Counted from the stretch's first letter, positions 9,722-21,830 are shown. The stretch: DNA of 64,000 nt from Halichondria panicea (GCF_963675165.1 NC_087377.1:8139122-8203121); one strand, 5' to 3'. Translations and numbers: made by a program. Notes: generated by a model from the sequence alone, not told the origin.

Positions 9722-11518
9722 AGGCACAATATGTTTAGTGTTTGACGACAATCAAGCAAATGGAAACCAGTTAGTCAATACTGTCCAGCCAAAAAAAGGC
9801 ATTGTGGAAGGTACTCTAAAGAGTCAATGTTTATTGGTGTGTACAGCTATGAGTGCATAGGAGGTACAACACAAAGGAGTAATTATAACAACTATATGCT
9901 GCAATTTTTGCTGAGTCAGCAAATACAGTTTCAGCGTGAAGCGAAAACTACCAGCTCAATCAATGGAGTTGGTGACACAACATTTAACGAAAATTTTCAA
10001 TGTGATAGTAATTACTGCTCTTTAATTATCTGTTTTGTTTGTTTCAGCGAATGCTTATCTAGGAACCTTTGCCTATAATTATATTGTTCTTGGACAACGA
10101 CTGATATGGAAAAAAGAAAAGGCAAACGTAGAGCAGTCACTGTTAAGGACAGATTCTAATATTTAACATTTTTATAATGCTGTGGTGTTACAACACAATA
10201 TCATTATACAGGTGTTACCGGACATGTTACAGGAAGTTGATAGTGGTCATTATAGTAGCAACGGTACTATGAGAGATATCTCAGATAGCTTATAGTAGCA
10301 GATAGCTTATAGTAGCAACGGTACTATGAGAGATATCTAGCTGTGATGGCAGTTATGTCAGAGACAACTATGGAGCTGAATATTGTAACAAAAAGCTCCA
10401 ACTGGCATTTTACTGTGATGAGGCAATCCTTTGGGATCAAAAAGAGGAAAACACAGTGCATGGCTATATCTGCATCATCGTATATACCCATCGGGTCTAT
10501 ACTGGTGAGTTCAATATATTATAGTTTATGTATTTTTAAATTAAGCAGATGTTTGAGACCCCTAGATAGAGTCTTCACCAACATTTTAAAAGACAAGGCA
10601 TGTATATACAGACAATGTGGCGTTAATAATCGCCTCAAAACAAAACAGGGCAACCGATAAGATGACAACACAAGATCAGGTAAGCGCGTATTTATGATGT
10701 TGGATACAGTAATAGCAAAAATATGAAAACACTCTATTAATTAGTAGTCAGTAAAAGGAAACTTTTCGATATGTAGGTAATAATATGCAGAAGCAGGTAT
10801 GCTGGGAGGAGTAGCAAGACAGAGTGGCGAAAGGCATGTGCTAGCTAGTATACTCAGACTGCAGGTGAGTGACAACCTCATGCTTATACATGTACATTGT
10901 CATACCTTTGGCATACGTAATGTGCATTTGCATAGTACGTACATTGTATCTCGGGTTAGCTAATTCGCAACGCTTGCATACAGGTGCGCAACAGCTCAAA
11001 TACTCGATAGGCTTCGTTATCTAACGTTGAGTATGGTTGTGTTTTAGACAAGCTGTCACGAGGGCAGAGACAACATCTCAAAAATTAGCTGCAAAGGCGT
11101 TAATTTTAAGCCGCTTTGAGGGTTAATTAGAAGAAAAAGACGTAAAGGAAGTACAATGTGGAGAGTTATAACTAAAAGATCTAAACCAAAAGTGCGAAGT
11201 CATAAAAAATGAACTGGCCTTCATAACGCAACTCAACATTGGGAAAGCACTGCAGCTTTATCCTATGCACATGCACATCTGACGAAAATTTGTCCCAGTT
11301 TACCTTCCAATCTTCCTCAAACATTTTCCTTCTGTACCCAAGCAAAGCAAGCTATACTCAATAGAATAGCTAACTAGCGTCACAAACGGCCTACACATCA
11401 GTTATGACAACAACTTTGAGTAAATTAATGCGAACATGATCACGGTCAGCACGAGAGAGTTACTGGATGGCTTTGGAAGTCTGCACCTCACCATCCTCGA
11501 CACACCAGAGGTAAGAAA
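9722..11518. other. Repeat-bearing stretch, no gene recognised
   Basis: A short duplication (TTATAGTAGCAACGGTACTA and following) occurs at about 10250-10295 and 10309-10340. No convincing coding exon was found. Confidence 0.5.
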
Positions 11519-11590
11519 TTATGCCCCGGTGCACATGCGCAAGCAAGGTATACGGTAGTGTGTCTGTCTGTGTATGTAGACTGCTACAGC
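11519..11590 (+). repeat. Dispersed palindromic repeat (TTATGCCTCG family), copy 2
   Basis: The copy has TTATGCCCCGGTGCACATGC followed by GCAAGCAAGGTATACGGTAG and a TCTG/TGTG-rich tail ending GACTGCTACAGCTGC, matching the copy at 4139. Confidence 0.7.
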
Positions 11591-12378
11591 TGCTTAGTAA
11601 GAGTTTCTATAGGTTTCAAGCCATGTTTTCTTGGATTTAATTTGTGGATTTGCATACATGTTCATCAGGATATAATGTGTGTATAAAAGCTATTGCTAAT
11701 AGCTAGTACATCCACTGAGGCATCAGCACCGCGGTGCTTTCATTTTACTTCGGCACATCATAAGAATACAATTAAAAGGCAGCATTCGTTTTTTGCACAG
11801 TATAATTATTATATAGACCACGTTCATATGTGTAAATCTTTCATCTCTTATAATGATACAGGACTGGTCATGCATAGAGGTAACGGCAATTGTACGCCTA
11901 GTGAGATCCACCAACATTGCCCTGAGTCTATCGCCATTTGCAGTAGTTGTAATTCCTCACCGAAAGACCCGAAGTTGCAGCAGCAAGGTTGCAAAGTGCA
12001 CTTGCAAGACACCAGCACTGCAAGCAATAATTATGTACTCATGACTTGTCGTCAACATTTCTATAATTATGTTGTATGAGTATGTACACCAGAAAGCCAA
12101 CCACTTCTTTACAGTCAGTAACCAAACCCAAACACTATAACACCAATGGTGACTGGGCAATGGTCTTCTCAGTTGTGACGAGTAAGAAAACAGAGTTTGT
12201 GGGCAACCTTCTAACAGCAACTACGGTCAATACACCTCAAGGCAGGGCAAGACCAAAACCATTGCTTTATCAGGAACTAGTAACATCACCTGCATGGAAT
12301 GAGTCTTTGACCCTTTGAGTGGGAATGGTAAGTATGGTTAACATATGGAAAAGATCCTTTAACAAGAATTTGCCTTCT

Positions 12379-12680
12379 AGCATATTTATTTTTGTGCATG
12401 AGAATAGCATGATACAGGCCATTTGTACTATCAGGACGTGGTAAACGTCCTGTGACGGGCATGTAACGACCCCGTGGATTTTGGCTGTGTAGTATTCCTA
12501 TCTTACATTATTGGAGGAGCTAGATTTTGAGCATATTTATTTTTGTGCATGAGAACAGCATGATACAGGCCATTTGTACTATCAGGACGTGGTAAACGTC
12601 CTGTGACGGGCATGTAACGACCCCGTGGATTTTGGCTGTGTAGTATTCCTATCTTACATTATTGGAGGAGCTAGATTTTG
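12379..12680. repeat. Tandem duplication, two 151-bp units with an internal hairpin
   Basis: The units at 12379-12529 and 12530-12680 differ at about one base (GAGAATAGC versus GAGAACAGC). Each holds a perfect hairpin CAGGACGT-GGTAA-ACGTCCTG. The near identity points to a recent duplication. No coding frame is conserved. Confidence 0.9.
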
Positions 12681-13159
12681 CCCCCGAGTCTGTTGGTCTT
12701 GTTCTGAATATACTATATAAATAGAATTTTCCTAGTTCTGATGTATCATGGTTCAACTTTGTACAAAAGAGGTGTACACTTCTCATTGGGTGGACCTCAG
12801 GCTCTATACAGCTACCACCTATGGTGTAGTAAGCAATTCGATTTTGAACGAGTGCCGCTACCTCCATATGACTAGCGGCCTTTTTAGACCCTTAGAATTA
12901 CTTTTTCTGACGGTAATTGTTTCTGGGAAAACTTGCGTGATGTGTTTGCACCAGTCACAACTGCTGACAAAGAGCAGAACGTGGGAGGGGTTACAAACAA
13001 AGCAATTATTCATTCACTACAAGTATTATTGAATTGAAGTTAAAATCAAGCATGGAAATTTCCAGAAGAGAAAAACTTAATATTCAATTCATGCTATTAA
13101 TTCAACCATTATCTAATCCAATTACAACTACACAATACAGTATGAGTCGAACAGTCGCT

Positions 13160-13826
13160 ACTGCAAAACCAAAACAGAAAAAGTTGAGTTGGTTGTTACT
13201 GCTTCACTATTACTACAAACATCATGGCCTAGGGGAGACGGAGGTGTACCTGCACGCTGACAATTGCACGGGTCAAAACAAAAACAGCTGCATGATACAC
13301 TACCTTTATTGGCGTTGTATGACAGGACGGCACACGAAGGCCACAATCTCGTTCATGGTTGTCGGCCACACAAAGTTCGCTCCAGATTGGTGCTTTGGTC
13401 TTTTAAAACAGCGGTATAGAAGAACAAGAATTGGCTGTCTCACAGATATTGCTACCGTTGTCAACCAGTCTGCAGTCTGCAATGTCTCCCAGCTTGTTAC
13501 CAGAGAGGACGGGACAACAGTTGTACCTGTGTATGATTGGACCAGTTTTTTTGCTGTCCGGATGAAGAAACTGACTGGCATCGAAAAGTTTCACCACTTT
13601 TACTTCGATTCGGCAAAACCAGGCGAGGTCGTTGTAAAAGTGCGCTCCGATTCAGAAATACGAGTTGCTGAAACAGCCTTGGACTCCTGATCCTCAAACA
13701 CTTCCCGACAAAGTTCCACCAAGAGGGCTCTCAAGTGAACGTCAGTGGTACTTATACAAAAAAATCCGTCCGTTCTGTCCCTTTGAATCCCAAGACGTAA
13801 CTTGTCCCTTGCCTACCGCATACATT
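13160..13826 (+). pseudogene. DUF7869-like protein fragment
   Basis: The frame is open from about 13034 to 13690 and conserved from about 13200. Recognisable blocks are HADNCTGQNKNS, VVGHTKFAPDWCFGLLKQ, YRRTR, EDGTTVVPVYDW, HHFYFDS and KVRSDSE. I know these from a large family of uncharacterised cnidarian, sponge and fish proteins (DUF7869), often in repeated, transposon-like genes. The next conserved block (PPRGLSSERQWYLYKKIR then FCP and CP) continues in another frame after about 13676, so a frameshift truncates it. The N-terminal part is missing or too diverged to see. Transposon B lies 325 bases downstream. Confidence 0.62.
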
Positions 13827-14150
13827 AAATGCAGTTAAACGTAGTTAGCGAGGAAGCATCATATCTGCGGCGTCACCTCGGTTATAGAGATGCTCAGGCG
13901 TGGCCCCGTATATCGCGCATGCGTGACCGACTTACTTACACGTGCAAAGAACTTAAGTACTGCTATAAATCGGGTTGCTCAACTTGCATGTTTTGTAATT
14001 TATACAAACTGTTCAATGTACCACCAGTGATTGACACTGTCGTTACAAGAAGAAGTATAATGATTAACCAACTCATTGCAAAAACTGTTCACGTGCTTCT
14101 TTCCTTGGCCAACAGATTTTCCAGCACAAACTGGAAGGGATATACAGCCC

Positions 14151-14797
14151 CCGTACCCTCGCAAAAATAAGCCCATCTTGAATAAACGCCCATCCCCTCT
14201 TTTGCTTCGAAGTTCTTGCACAAGGGTATTTTCATTCGATTATAAGCCCACCCAGAATAAGAATTTGAGCATGCGCAGTAGCTGAATGCCACATGTTCAC
14301 TATTAATTTTAGTGAAGAAAGGAAGTTTTAGGTAGTAGCTAGTAAGACTATACTCCTTGCTGGACCAAGATCAGACATTATAATTTTCTCTGTATGGATC
14401 TGTTTGCCCCTGAAGATGTATATGCAGGGAACAAGTATATGCTGAGAAAGAAAAACACAAAGTCCAAGAAAGTTATCACGCAGGCTAATTTTGCAGGTTA
14501 CCTTGCCTTGGTTTTCTGAAACAAAGTACCTGATAGCTGCTCTGTAAGAGTATGACCTACTATCCTTCGAGAAGTTTCTGCTACATCTAACATCAACAAA
14601 TAGAGTCAGAGCCCACTTCTTCATGTTCATTCTCTTGTCATGCTTCAATCATGATGCTCATGCATTAGTTTATAACATTGTTGTTGTCAATAAAATTTTC
14701 ATAGTATGAAAATACAATAAATTAATAAGAATTGGCATAGAGCAAAGGTAAACCTCGATTTGAGGCCGCGGGTGGGCGTATTTTCGAGAGGGTACGG
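14151..14797. mobile_element. DNA transposon B, relative of transposon A (about 0.65 kb)
   Basis: The left end starts CCGTACCCTCGCAAAAATAA and the right end is an imperfect inverted copy (TATTTTCGAGAGGGTACGG). The first 100 bases closely match the left end of transposon A (AATAAACGCCCATCCCCTC, then GAAGTTCTTGCAC). The interior is shorter and contains the remains of the HIRAN-like frame. Confidence 0.65.
14328..14648 (-). pseudogene. HIRAN-like remnant in transposon B
   Basis: The minus frame contains GKVTCKISLRDN and later LVPCIYIFRGKQIHTEKI, aligning with KITCKVTGDRHR and VVPCIYIFEGKRNHTEKL of the intact frame in transposon A. The conserved N-terminal half of the domain (the G-H-V-P-R motif) is not seen. 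Confidence 0.5.
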
Positions 14798-15067
14798 CAA
14801 TTGTGTTTGCTACACTGGTAAACTCTGTGAAGCAAAGCATTTTATAAGGAAGGGAATTCTACTTTTTTTGTTCAATTTAATAGGGCCAAGACCAGATCAG
14901 AAGAAACGACCCCCTTCCCCATCATCACACTAATTAACCAAACCTCATTATAGTTGTGCATCCACACCAGGTTGAAGTTGGAGCTTGAGCCTCAAGATAT
15001 TGCAATTTGCTAAAAGTGTGTGCAATGGGAAAGTAAGAGCGAGTGACAAATAATATTATTTATTGCT

Positions 15068-15377
15068 ACTGTGTTTTGCAAGTTGCTTGTCATTGTGCAC
15101 AGTAAATGGGCGTTGTCTATAGTAAAGTGAATGTGTCTATTCAGCAAAAAAATTAATTTGCTAACTTAGTTAGCTAAGCTGTTATAGTGTATATGCACAT
15201 GCAGTACTCTGTTGACTTGCTATACTTCTGTTGATTTGAGCAGTTGTTTTAGTTATAGAAGTGCACTAAAAGAGCAGGTAGCCAGCACATTCCTGATTAA
15301 ATCTAGTAACCACAGTAGTACTATAGACAACACCCATTTACTGTGCGCACAATGACAAGCAACTTGCAAAACACAGT
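15068..15377. mobile_element. MITE-like fold-back element with about 57-bp inverted arms
   Basis: The arm at 15068-15124 (ACTGTGTTTTGCAAGTTGCT onward) is repeated in inverse orientation at 15319-15377 with few mismatches, separated by about 194 bp of non-coding DNA. It has the size and form of a miniature inverted-repeat element. Confidence 0.7.
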
Positions 15378-15639
15378 ATCTCTTAATGTTACCTTGGTGA
15401 TAATCTTTAACTAGCTGATGAGGATATACTTCTTGAAGATATACACTGATGAGGCGATGCATAATTATAGATGTCAGTCTCTTTCAGTCTTTGGTCAATA
15501 TTCGGAAGGAACATCTGCACTGATGAGGAATGTAGTCATGTGCAAGATATCTGTTAATCGTAACACATTCAGAATCTGGGACAAACAACACGAATATTTG
15601 CAGCTACCATGATTACCATTTCGATTTTAAGGCAACCCT

Positions 15640-16260
15640 CTAAAAATGCAATAACCTCGATCGAACACAATTTTTTACCGTCTAAAACCTTAAGGTTACG
15701 GTAAACACTTTGCTCATGATTTTTGTGAAACTGTAAGTGCCATGATAGAAGTTTGAAGCACATATACATGGTGTATCAATATGTAAAACATCTTCCAGTG
15801 GAAGCTCTGAGAAGTTACTAGAAACAACACATTCTAAATTAGCTCTGTACGTCTTATAGGGTACCATACTAGAGGGCTAAACTAAGCTTTTTTTGTTCCT
15901 CGGTCCTTTTTTTTTTAAACCTTTTCATATAGCGGCAGGGTAGTGATAATTTTCAAAAAATCATTGTCAATTCAAGATTTTTAGAGGTCTGAAAATTATT
16001 GAAGCTCCAGGGTGTCGCATATTTGGAGGATCGCCTTATAATTATACTAACACTAAAACATTCTACAAAAAAAGATTACCGCACTTCTTCTAAATAAGGC
16101 GCCTCTTTTAATAATTACCTTTTCGAGGCTAGTGTATGCAAAACAAGAAATAGCCAATAATTTATGGTGCCTTATGGGATAAATCTCCAGGTGGCACCTT
16201 ATTTAATAAGGCTAATAAGTTATTAGAAGGGGGCCTCTTTTAGGGTAACATAGTTTCAAC
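15640..16260. other. Non-coding region with short inverted motifs
   Basis: Phrases such as AAGGCGCCTCTTTTAATAAT and TATTAGAAGGGGGCCTCTTTT recur with slight changes, suggesting the ends of a small unnamed repeat. No gene is seen. Confidence 0.35.
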
Positions 16261-16441
16261 TTACCTATGGCTGCACGTAGATTATGAAGACCAGTCTACA
16301 GTTTAGACATCGTTCTGTACTGTAGAGACATCATGAGAGTCGGAGAAGAGTGAGTTTTAGGATCTTTTCCATGCACGAGGGCCGCCAGAAAATTATGTCT
16401 CGGTGCATGTGCGCATGCACGCGCATGAGCAAGCTACATGT

Positions 16442-16720
16442 TAGCCTGGATTCCAGGCCGAGTTGTTTCTAGCTAGGTCGACAACTTTCCGTTCTATTAA
16501 AAATAAATCGGCCTACATGTACATTTTATACACATTAGCCTCGATCCCAGGCCGCTCTTCCTTAGGGGAGGCCGGCTAAGACTACATGTAAGTTAGTCTC
16601 ATGAATCAGCCGCCGTTCCTTTGGAACACCAAAGGAATGGCGGCTGATTCATGAGACCAAAGGAACGGCGGCTGATTCATGAGAGTACATGTAAGTCAGG
16701 GGAGGCCACAATGAAGGAGG
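16442..16720. repeat. Fold-back cluster with a 29-bp palindrome and a third direct copy
   Basis: The arm at 16596-16624 (GTCTCATGAATCAGCCGCCG onward) pairs with 16629-16657 across a four-base loop, with one G-T wobble. A third copy of the second arm follows directly at 16658-16685. Flanking phrases are also repeated: TTAGCCT..CCAGGCCG at 16442 and 16536, and TACATGTAAGT on both sides. Confidence 0.8.
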
Positions 16721-17446
16721 CTAAGACTATCACTTCATAGTCCTGTCTGAATCACAGATTATAATGGGTGGACTCTCCAGCAGTGTTTTGCTGATTGCCA
16801 CATGTCGACGTTGGCCCAGTTCAGCAAGAGGTATCGGTTCCCGTCGTCGCTACTGTATGACCGTGGGGAGACGGCAGAATCTGGCAGGACCGATGGTCGA
16901 AGGTGCATTGTTTCATCGGGCAGGGTGTAGACGGTTGGTGTCGGTCACTTGACGCTTCGAAGCGTGCAATGCAACCAACAAGCGATCCTTCAAGAGGAGG
17001 CCCCCTTGTCGCCGGCCCGACTGCTTATTTGGAGACGATTGTATTTACAGCCTGCGGAGTTGGTAAGCGGCCCCACAGACGTCAAATCAATTCAGAACAC
17101 GTAGTAGTAGGTTGTGACATGGTTTGAGTTATGTTACTAGTGTGGGTCTGTATATTTATGGGGGTGGGGGTGCTTCGATTACACCGGGCTCGGCACCTGC
17201 ACCCGAGTACCTCAAGTTGGGTCATGGCCTGGTTGTGCTATGGCTGTGAAGATCATATAGGCCATACCCTCCCATTGAACGCCTAGCAGGTCCGGGTGCA
17301 CTGGAACAATCCCCCACTTGTAAAATTCGGTCGACTGCACTGTAGGTGTAGGTGGTGATGTACGAAGTGCTGCACTGTTTGACGCTAGCTATGTCGGGGT
17401 GAAGTAATGCCATCCTGTTGAGTAGCTAGCTTTTCCTTCGCCAGGG

Positions 17447-17745
17447 ATGTTCCAAGGCGGACTTCAGGCGATGATCAAAGCCTACTCGGAGAACGCGGTC
17501 GGTAATAGTCATGCAGGTCTGACTGGAGATGGGGAGTCGCCCACTACCTTGGTGACTCATCACCCTGGGTCCGCCCGAGTCCCAGCACACTGGCTGCAGG
17601 TGTCCACATGCGAGGGCCCGTCATCGACGATTACCTTCCTGGGTCTGAGCTCGACACGGATCGGATGGAAATTCGGTGTAGGCCGGCAATCACCACCACC
17701 GACCAGTGTGGTCCTCCCGAGCGTACGTCGTTGGTAACGGAACAT
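17447..17745 (+). pseudogene. DIRS-like reverse transcriptase fragment
   Basis: One frame reads CEGPSSTITFLG and the next frame continues ELDTDRMEIR. Together these resemble the DIRS-type RT block (E-G-P-S-x-x-x-T-F-L-G-I-E-I-D-T) also seen in the DIRS-like element at 40.7-41.5 kb. The surrounding 16.75-17.75 kb is richer in G and C than its neighbours, like other DIRS coding sequence here. The match is short and frameshifted. Confidence 0.3.
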
Positions 17746-17755
17746 ATGATTGTGT

Positions 17756-17851
17756 TGGTTATTGTCTTACTGGCTAAGTCTAGCATGTTCTCTTGTGTCA
17801 CTAGCTAATTAAATAGCTGTTCTTATGATGTATGTTGATATTCGTGAATTA
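17756..17851 (+). repeat. LTR-like dispersed repeat, copy 1
   Basis: It shares TAAGTCTAG, TGTTCTCTT, AAATAGCTGTTCTTATGAT and ATATTCGTGAATTA, in order, with 48465-48577. The sequence looks like the promoter part of an LTR, but no partner LTR pair was found. Confidence 0.5.
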
Positions 17852-17869
17852 GATAGCGACGAGTGTTCT

Positions 17870-19060
17870 TGGAACACTCACTGAATTCAATTCCTTGCTC
17901 ATTTTTGCTTGTCTTTCAGCACTTGAGCATTCGTGATAGCGCTCGGATTCTATGCTGATCAACTTGATGACCCAGGTACTGGCCATAAATTGCACTTCGG
18001 CTTCTGCATAGATGTTCCTTCTCAGATGTGCCCGTAACAAGTATATCATCGATCACTCTGGGGATGCCTCGCAGGATCGTGTCCAGTGAAGACGTGTATA
18101 CTGGTACAAGCCTTGGTGTATGATGGATGCCTCGGGAGTTGTAGGTATGCTTCGGAGAGATCCAACTTGGTGAACACGGTGCCATTAGCCAGTGTAGCAA
18201 AAGATGAACGGTAACTCTCCACAGTCTATCCTTCTTGGGGAGCCCAGTTACTAGTGTTGACCTGCCTTGCTTCTCTAGGTGATTGAGTTCTTAACCAACA
18301 GGTAGGTTTGAAAAACTTTGGGGTCGTCCTTCTTTAGCAGGCCGTCGGGACTGCTTTGTCAATTCGGTAGTTGAAGCCAGTTCCTACAAAGTCTGTGTCC
18401 AGCGGTAGTCTAGCGGGTGTGTCTGACTTCCGTATTGGACGTGAAGTTGGAGTTGTCTGCATCGGTTCATCTGTGTATGTTCTTAACACAGTGCTCGATT
18501 TCCAACATGGTCTTCCATGTGGTTTGCCTTCTACCTTGAACTTGCATAGGTATAATTCCTCTGCATCAGAGTCAGGTTGCCCTTGGCCTTCTTCATTCAT
18601 ACCATAAGTTTTCGGTAACTTATTGGGGTACTTCTTTTCTTTGTTCTGGGATTTGGGCGCAATGTGCCACAAGTATGGCATTGGGCATCCTTGAAACGGG
18701 AGCAGGGTTGCTTCAGTACGACTAGGGGTCAGCGAGTGTTACAATCCATTCTTGGGACAGTAGTCTCTTCTGGATCGCTTATGTGCGTAGGCCACCTACG
18801 AGCCTGTCACGTAGTGCTTCATCCAGGAATGTTGCAATGAAGTGCAGCTTGCCGGAGTGCAGCCGCGATCGGAAATGAAATCGTTTTAGCAATCACAGAC
18901 TTAAGAGTGTCAGGAGTTAGTTGGACCAATGATAGAGATCAACGCGTTCGAGAAACGTTCCAAGACCAACTGGTGTACTGACACACTATGATCCCAAAGT
19001 ACCGGCAGCGGAACTAGAGCAGTCATCTTTGCGCACCGGTTTCATCAGTACTTGTACGGT
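17870..19060 (-). pseudogene. Decayed Gypsy retrotransposon, minus strand (gag, protease, RT pieces)
   Basis: Reading leftwards on the minus strand, a nucleocapsid-to-protease region (HIAPKSQNKEKKYPNK, then AEELYLCKFKVEGKP and LRTYTDEPMQ at 18334-18681) is followed by RT pieces: AIKNSIT-like, ATLANGTVFTKLDLSEAYLQ near 18180, and ILRGIPRVIDDILVTGTSEK near 18070. These blocks match the common animal Gypsy group with F-x-K-L-D-L-S-x-A-Y and D-D-I-L-V-T-G motifs. Frame changes and a deletion of the protease active site show it is dead. No LTRs were recognised. Confidence 0.6.
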
Positions 19061-19254
19061 TGACAATTCACCCTCGTGACCGACTTGACAGCAATTTTCG
19101 GCTCAAAGAAAGGAGTCCCCTCTGTCTATAAGATTGAGTTAAAATGTACTCACATGTCAAAGTTAACTATTGCAGGAACTGCATAAACATAGGTCCTTCG
19201 AACCAGATAGGTAGCTTCATAGTTTCTCTCGTTTCTCTCTTGGAAACTCCACAG

Positions 19255-19409
19255 AGACTAGACATTATTGTGCTTTATGTTATGTAAGAGCTGGATGAGA
19301 GAGCCTCATGGTGTGTTAAGTTTCTGGTTGATATTAATTGTTATTGATTATGTGATTGTTAGTGATTAGGCTATTAGATAGTCCTACGGATTGGAAGCGG
19401 TCGGTGACA
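19255..19409 (+). repeat. Left LTR of the decayed Gmr1-like element
   Basis: It runs from AGACTAGACATTATTGTG to GGAAGCGGTCGGTGACA and matches 21851-22111 with internal deletions (about 155 versus 261 bp). A primer-site sequence TGGTGGCAGTGGGTGGGA starts at 19413. Confidence 0.65.
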
Positions 19410-19469
19410 TTTTGGTGGCAGTGGGTGGGATTGATATCTACTGGTTTAGATAGACCCTAGGACTCAGAA

Positions 19470-20420
19470 AGGAACAGAGTTTAAGAGATCAGTTGATGTG
19501 CAGAGTGTAGCGATGGCAAGGGAACTAACAGAAATGTTAAAGGCTTGTTGGAAGACAGGGAGGTATTGGAGACAGAGATGAGTGATGAAGAGATGAGGCA
19601 GCTTGCTGCGTGGTTTTGTTGAGGGCACCCGCGGAGGGTGGCAGTGAGGAGCGAACGTGATCCAAAGGTAGCCGATATTGAAGCGTATCTTATCACTTTT
19701 GAACGGTTGTTGACGCCTTATGAGGTACCTGGGCTTTGCCCCCCAGCTAACTGGCAAGGCATATGCTGCTGGGGATTATACTCAATTGAAAGAGTATGTA
19801 AACGAGGAAACGTATCGGCAGTGATTTTAGTTGACTGTGGTGAAGACAGGCGAATCGACAAAGGAGTTTTGTGTGAGGCTAGACGATTTGGTGAGGAAGT
19901 GGACTTAGAGGTTGTTGCTAAAATGAGAGATGCGATTGTGTTGGATTGAATACTATGTCGAAAGAAGTGCGAATGTGGGTGAAGCCAACTACTAGTAGTG
20001 TGGAAGTGGCCCAACTAGCAGATGATTACTTTTAAGCTGTCGAAGGTGATGAGAAGAAACGACTCTCTATCACGTGCCAAGGATTGTCGGGTCCCCCCAT
20101 CTAAAACGGAGAGGAGGCGTGACTTGAAAGATATCACATGCTTCAATTGTGGAAAAGGGTGTGGCCAAGTGTGTTGAACGTAGGAGTGATTTCGAGGGTT
20201 GGTTGACCGCAAGGTTGATGCTGTCGGATGTGTGCCTTGACACTGGTTGTACTAGGACCATGATTCGTCAAGACTTGGTTCCTAGATCGATCGATTGCTA
20301 TTTACTGTGCACACTGTCGTCTATCCCCTGGCTAGAGTCGAGGTAGAGGAGACACATGAAGTTGAAGCAGCGGTATCTGAAACATTACCAGTGTCTATGT
20401 TGATGGGAACGGTTTTGAAG
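19470..20420 (+). pseudogene. Gag and protease remains of the decayed Gmr1-like element
   Basis: Gag pieces include VADIEAYLITFERLL and YEVPG near 19665-19735 (compare the intact element's IEAFLITFERSMGAYEV). The protease active-site block is CLDTGCTRTMIRQDLVPRSI near 20233-20290, with the D-T-G catalytic triplet. Frame changes between blocks prevent a continuous product. Confidence 0.6.
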
Positions 20421-20699
20421 AGTTTGGTAAAGAACGATACGAAGGTGCCCTGGCAGTCATGGCTCAGGAAGACGAAGATGAGTCAAATTAACTAACGGAG
20501 GAAGAGTCAGGTATCTGTCCTCGTCAGTTGGATACGGAACCACAAAAAAGGATGCCGGTGTTACCAGACATTGATAACGAATTGTTTGTTGGCGGTAAAG
20601 AGTATCAGAAGAAAGACGGTACTGAGTGCTTGGACTTGTCGGCAGAAGAGCTGTAAGATGAAGACAGTACCAGGTGAAGAAAGCAGGAGAAGTGATGAG

Positions 20700-21830
20700 C
20701 ATGATGTTGTGGAACAGTTGGTATTGCCGATCACAAGATGTCCTGATAAGATGGTGAATCGAATACTTCGGAGGTTCTACTGGCCTAGGCGAGGTTAGAA
20801 AGCTGCTCCGGGCGGGGCCCCATTAAGTGATAACTGAACGATAGATATCGTCGGGTTGTGATTATGCTACACGGTTTCCCGAGGTAGACGAGGAATTGTT
20901 GGTGTTTTTCTCGAGAGTAGGAGTGCCGGAGGAGATTCTCACGGATCAAGGTGCAAACTTCACATAAAAACTTTTCTATCGGATGCTGCACATTCACCCA
21001 ATCCGTACTACTCCCTACCATCCTCAGACAGACGGGCTGGTTGAACGTTTTAACTCAAATCGATCGTGGATGGAACAAACTGATACCGTACGTTCTCTTT
21101 GCGTACAGAGAAGTAGAGCAGGCGTCGACGAGATTCTCGCGTTTTGAGTTAGTTTACGGTTGGTCGGTTCGTGGTCCGTTGGATGTGCTCAGAAGAAAAG
21201 ACGAAAGATTTGGTATTGAAAAACGTGGAGACTGCACAAGGAGAGCAAAAGCGTTGGTACGATAGGAAGGCTCGCACTCAGGAGTTTGTTGGAGTCTTGA
21301 TTTTGTTGCCTACGGATACTAAGAAACTACTTGCTCGCTGGCAGGGTCCGTACAAGATCATTTGGAAGATTGGCAAGGTCAACTATCAGGTTGACATGAC
21401 GTAAGCGATTTTTCATGTCATAATTATGTTGAGGAGGTTTTATTGTCGAGAGTTTGTGGGATTTAGGAATCTGGTTCGAAGTTAGACATGGCAGTGTGAG
21501 TATAGGCTCAGAGGTGAACAAGCTGATATTGGAGGCCCAAGAGGTTGATCTAAAAGACCTGACAAGAAAGTCGCTGTCGAATCAAGTGTGGTGGACAGAG
21601 GAGTGTCAATGGGCGTTCGACGTTTTGGAAGAATCCTGTACTTCATAACCCCGGCTATTTGTTTTGCAAATGGATGCTTAGTGTGATTGCTTACTATAGC
21701 AGGATAGCGGTATTCCACGGTAGAACAGGAAAGGGGTCCAGGCGTTCAAGGATCATCATTCCCTCACGTGGTTGAATAATCGATGGAGTTTGGCATTTAA
21801 CCAATGCGTGAAACTAATTCCCCTAGTTTC
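20700..21830 (+). pseudogene. Integrase followed by RNase H remains
   Basis: Integrase blocks are VPEEILTDQG near 20923, PYHPQTDGLVERFN near 21017, VLFAYREV near 21092 and the GPY-type ARWQGPYKIIWKIGKVNYQV near 21335. RNase H and connection pieces follow downstream: DLTRKSLSNQVWWTEECQ near 21555, and SLTWLNNRW near 21765. RT is missing between them. The order integrase then RNase H confirms Gmr1-like organisation. Confidence 0.6.

Noticed and set aside
11693..12079. 128-codon frame as a gene
   Set aside because: It has no recognisable motif, no splice support, and its composition matches neighbouring non-coding DNA.
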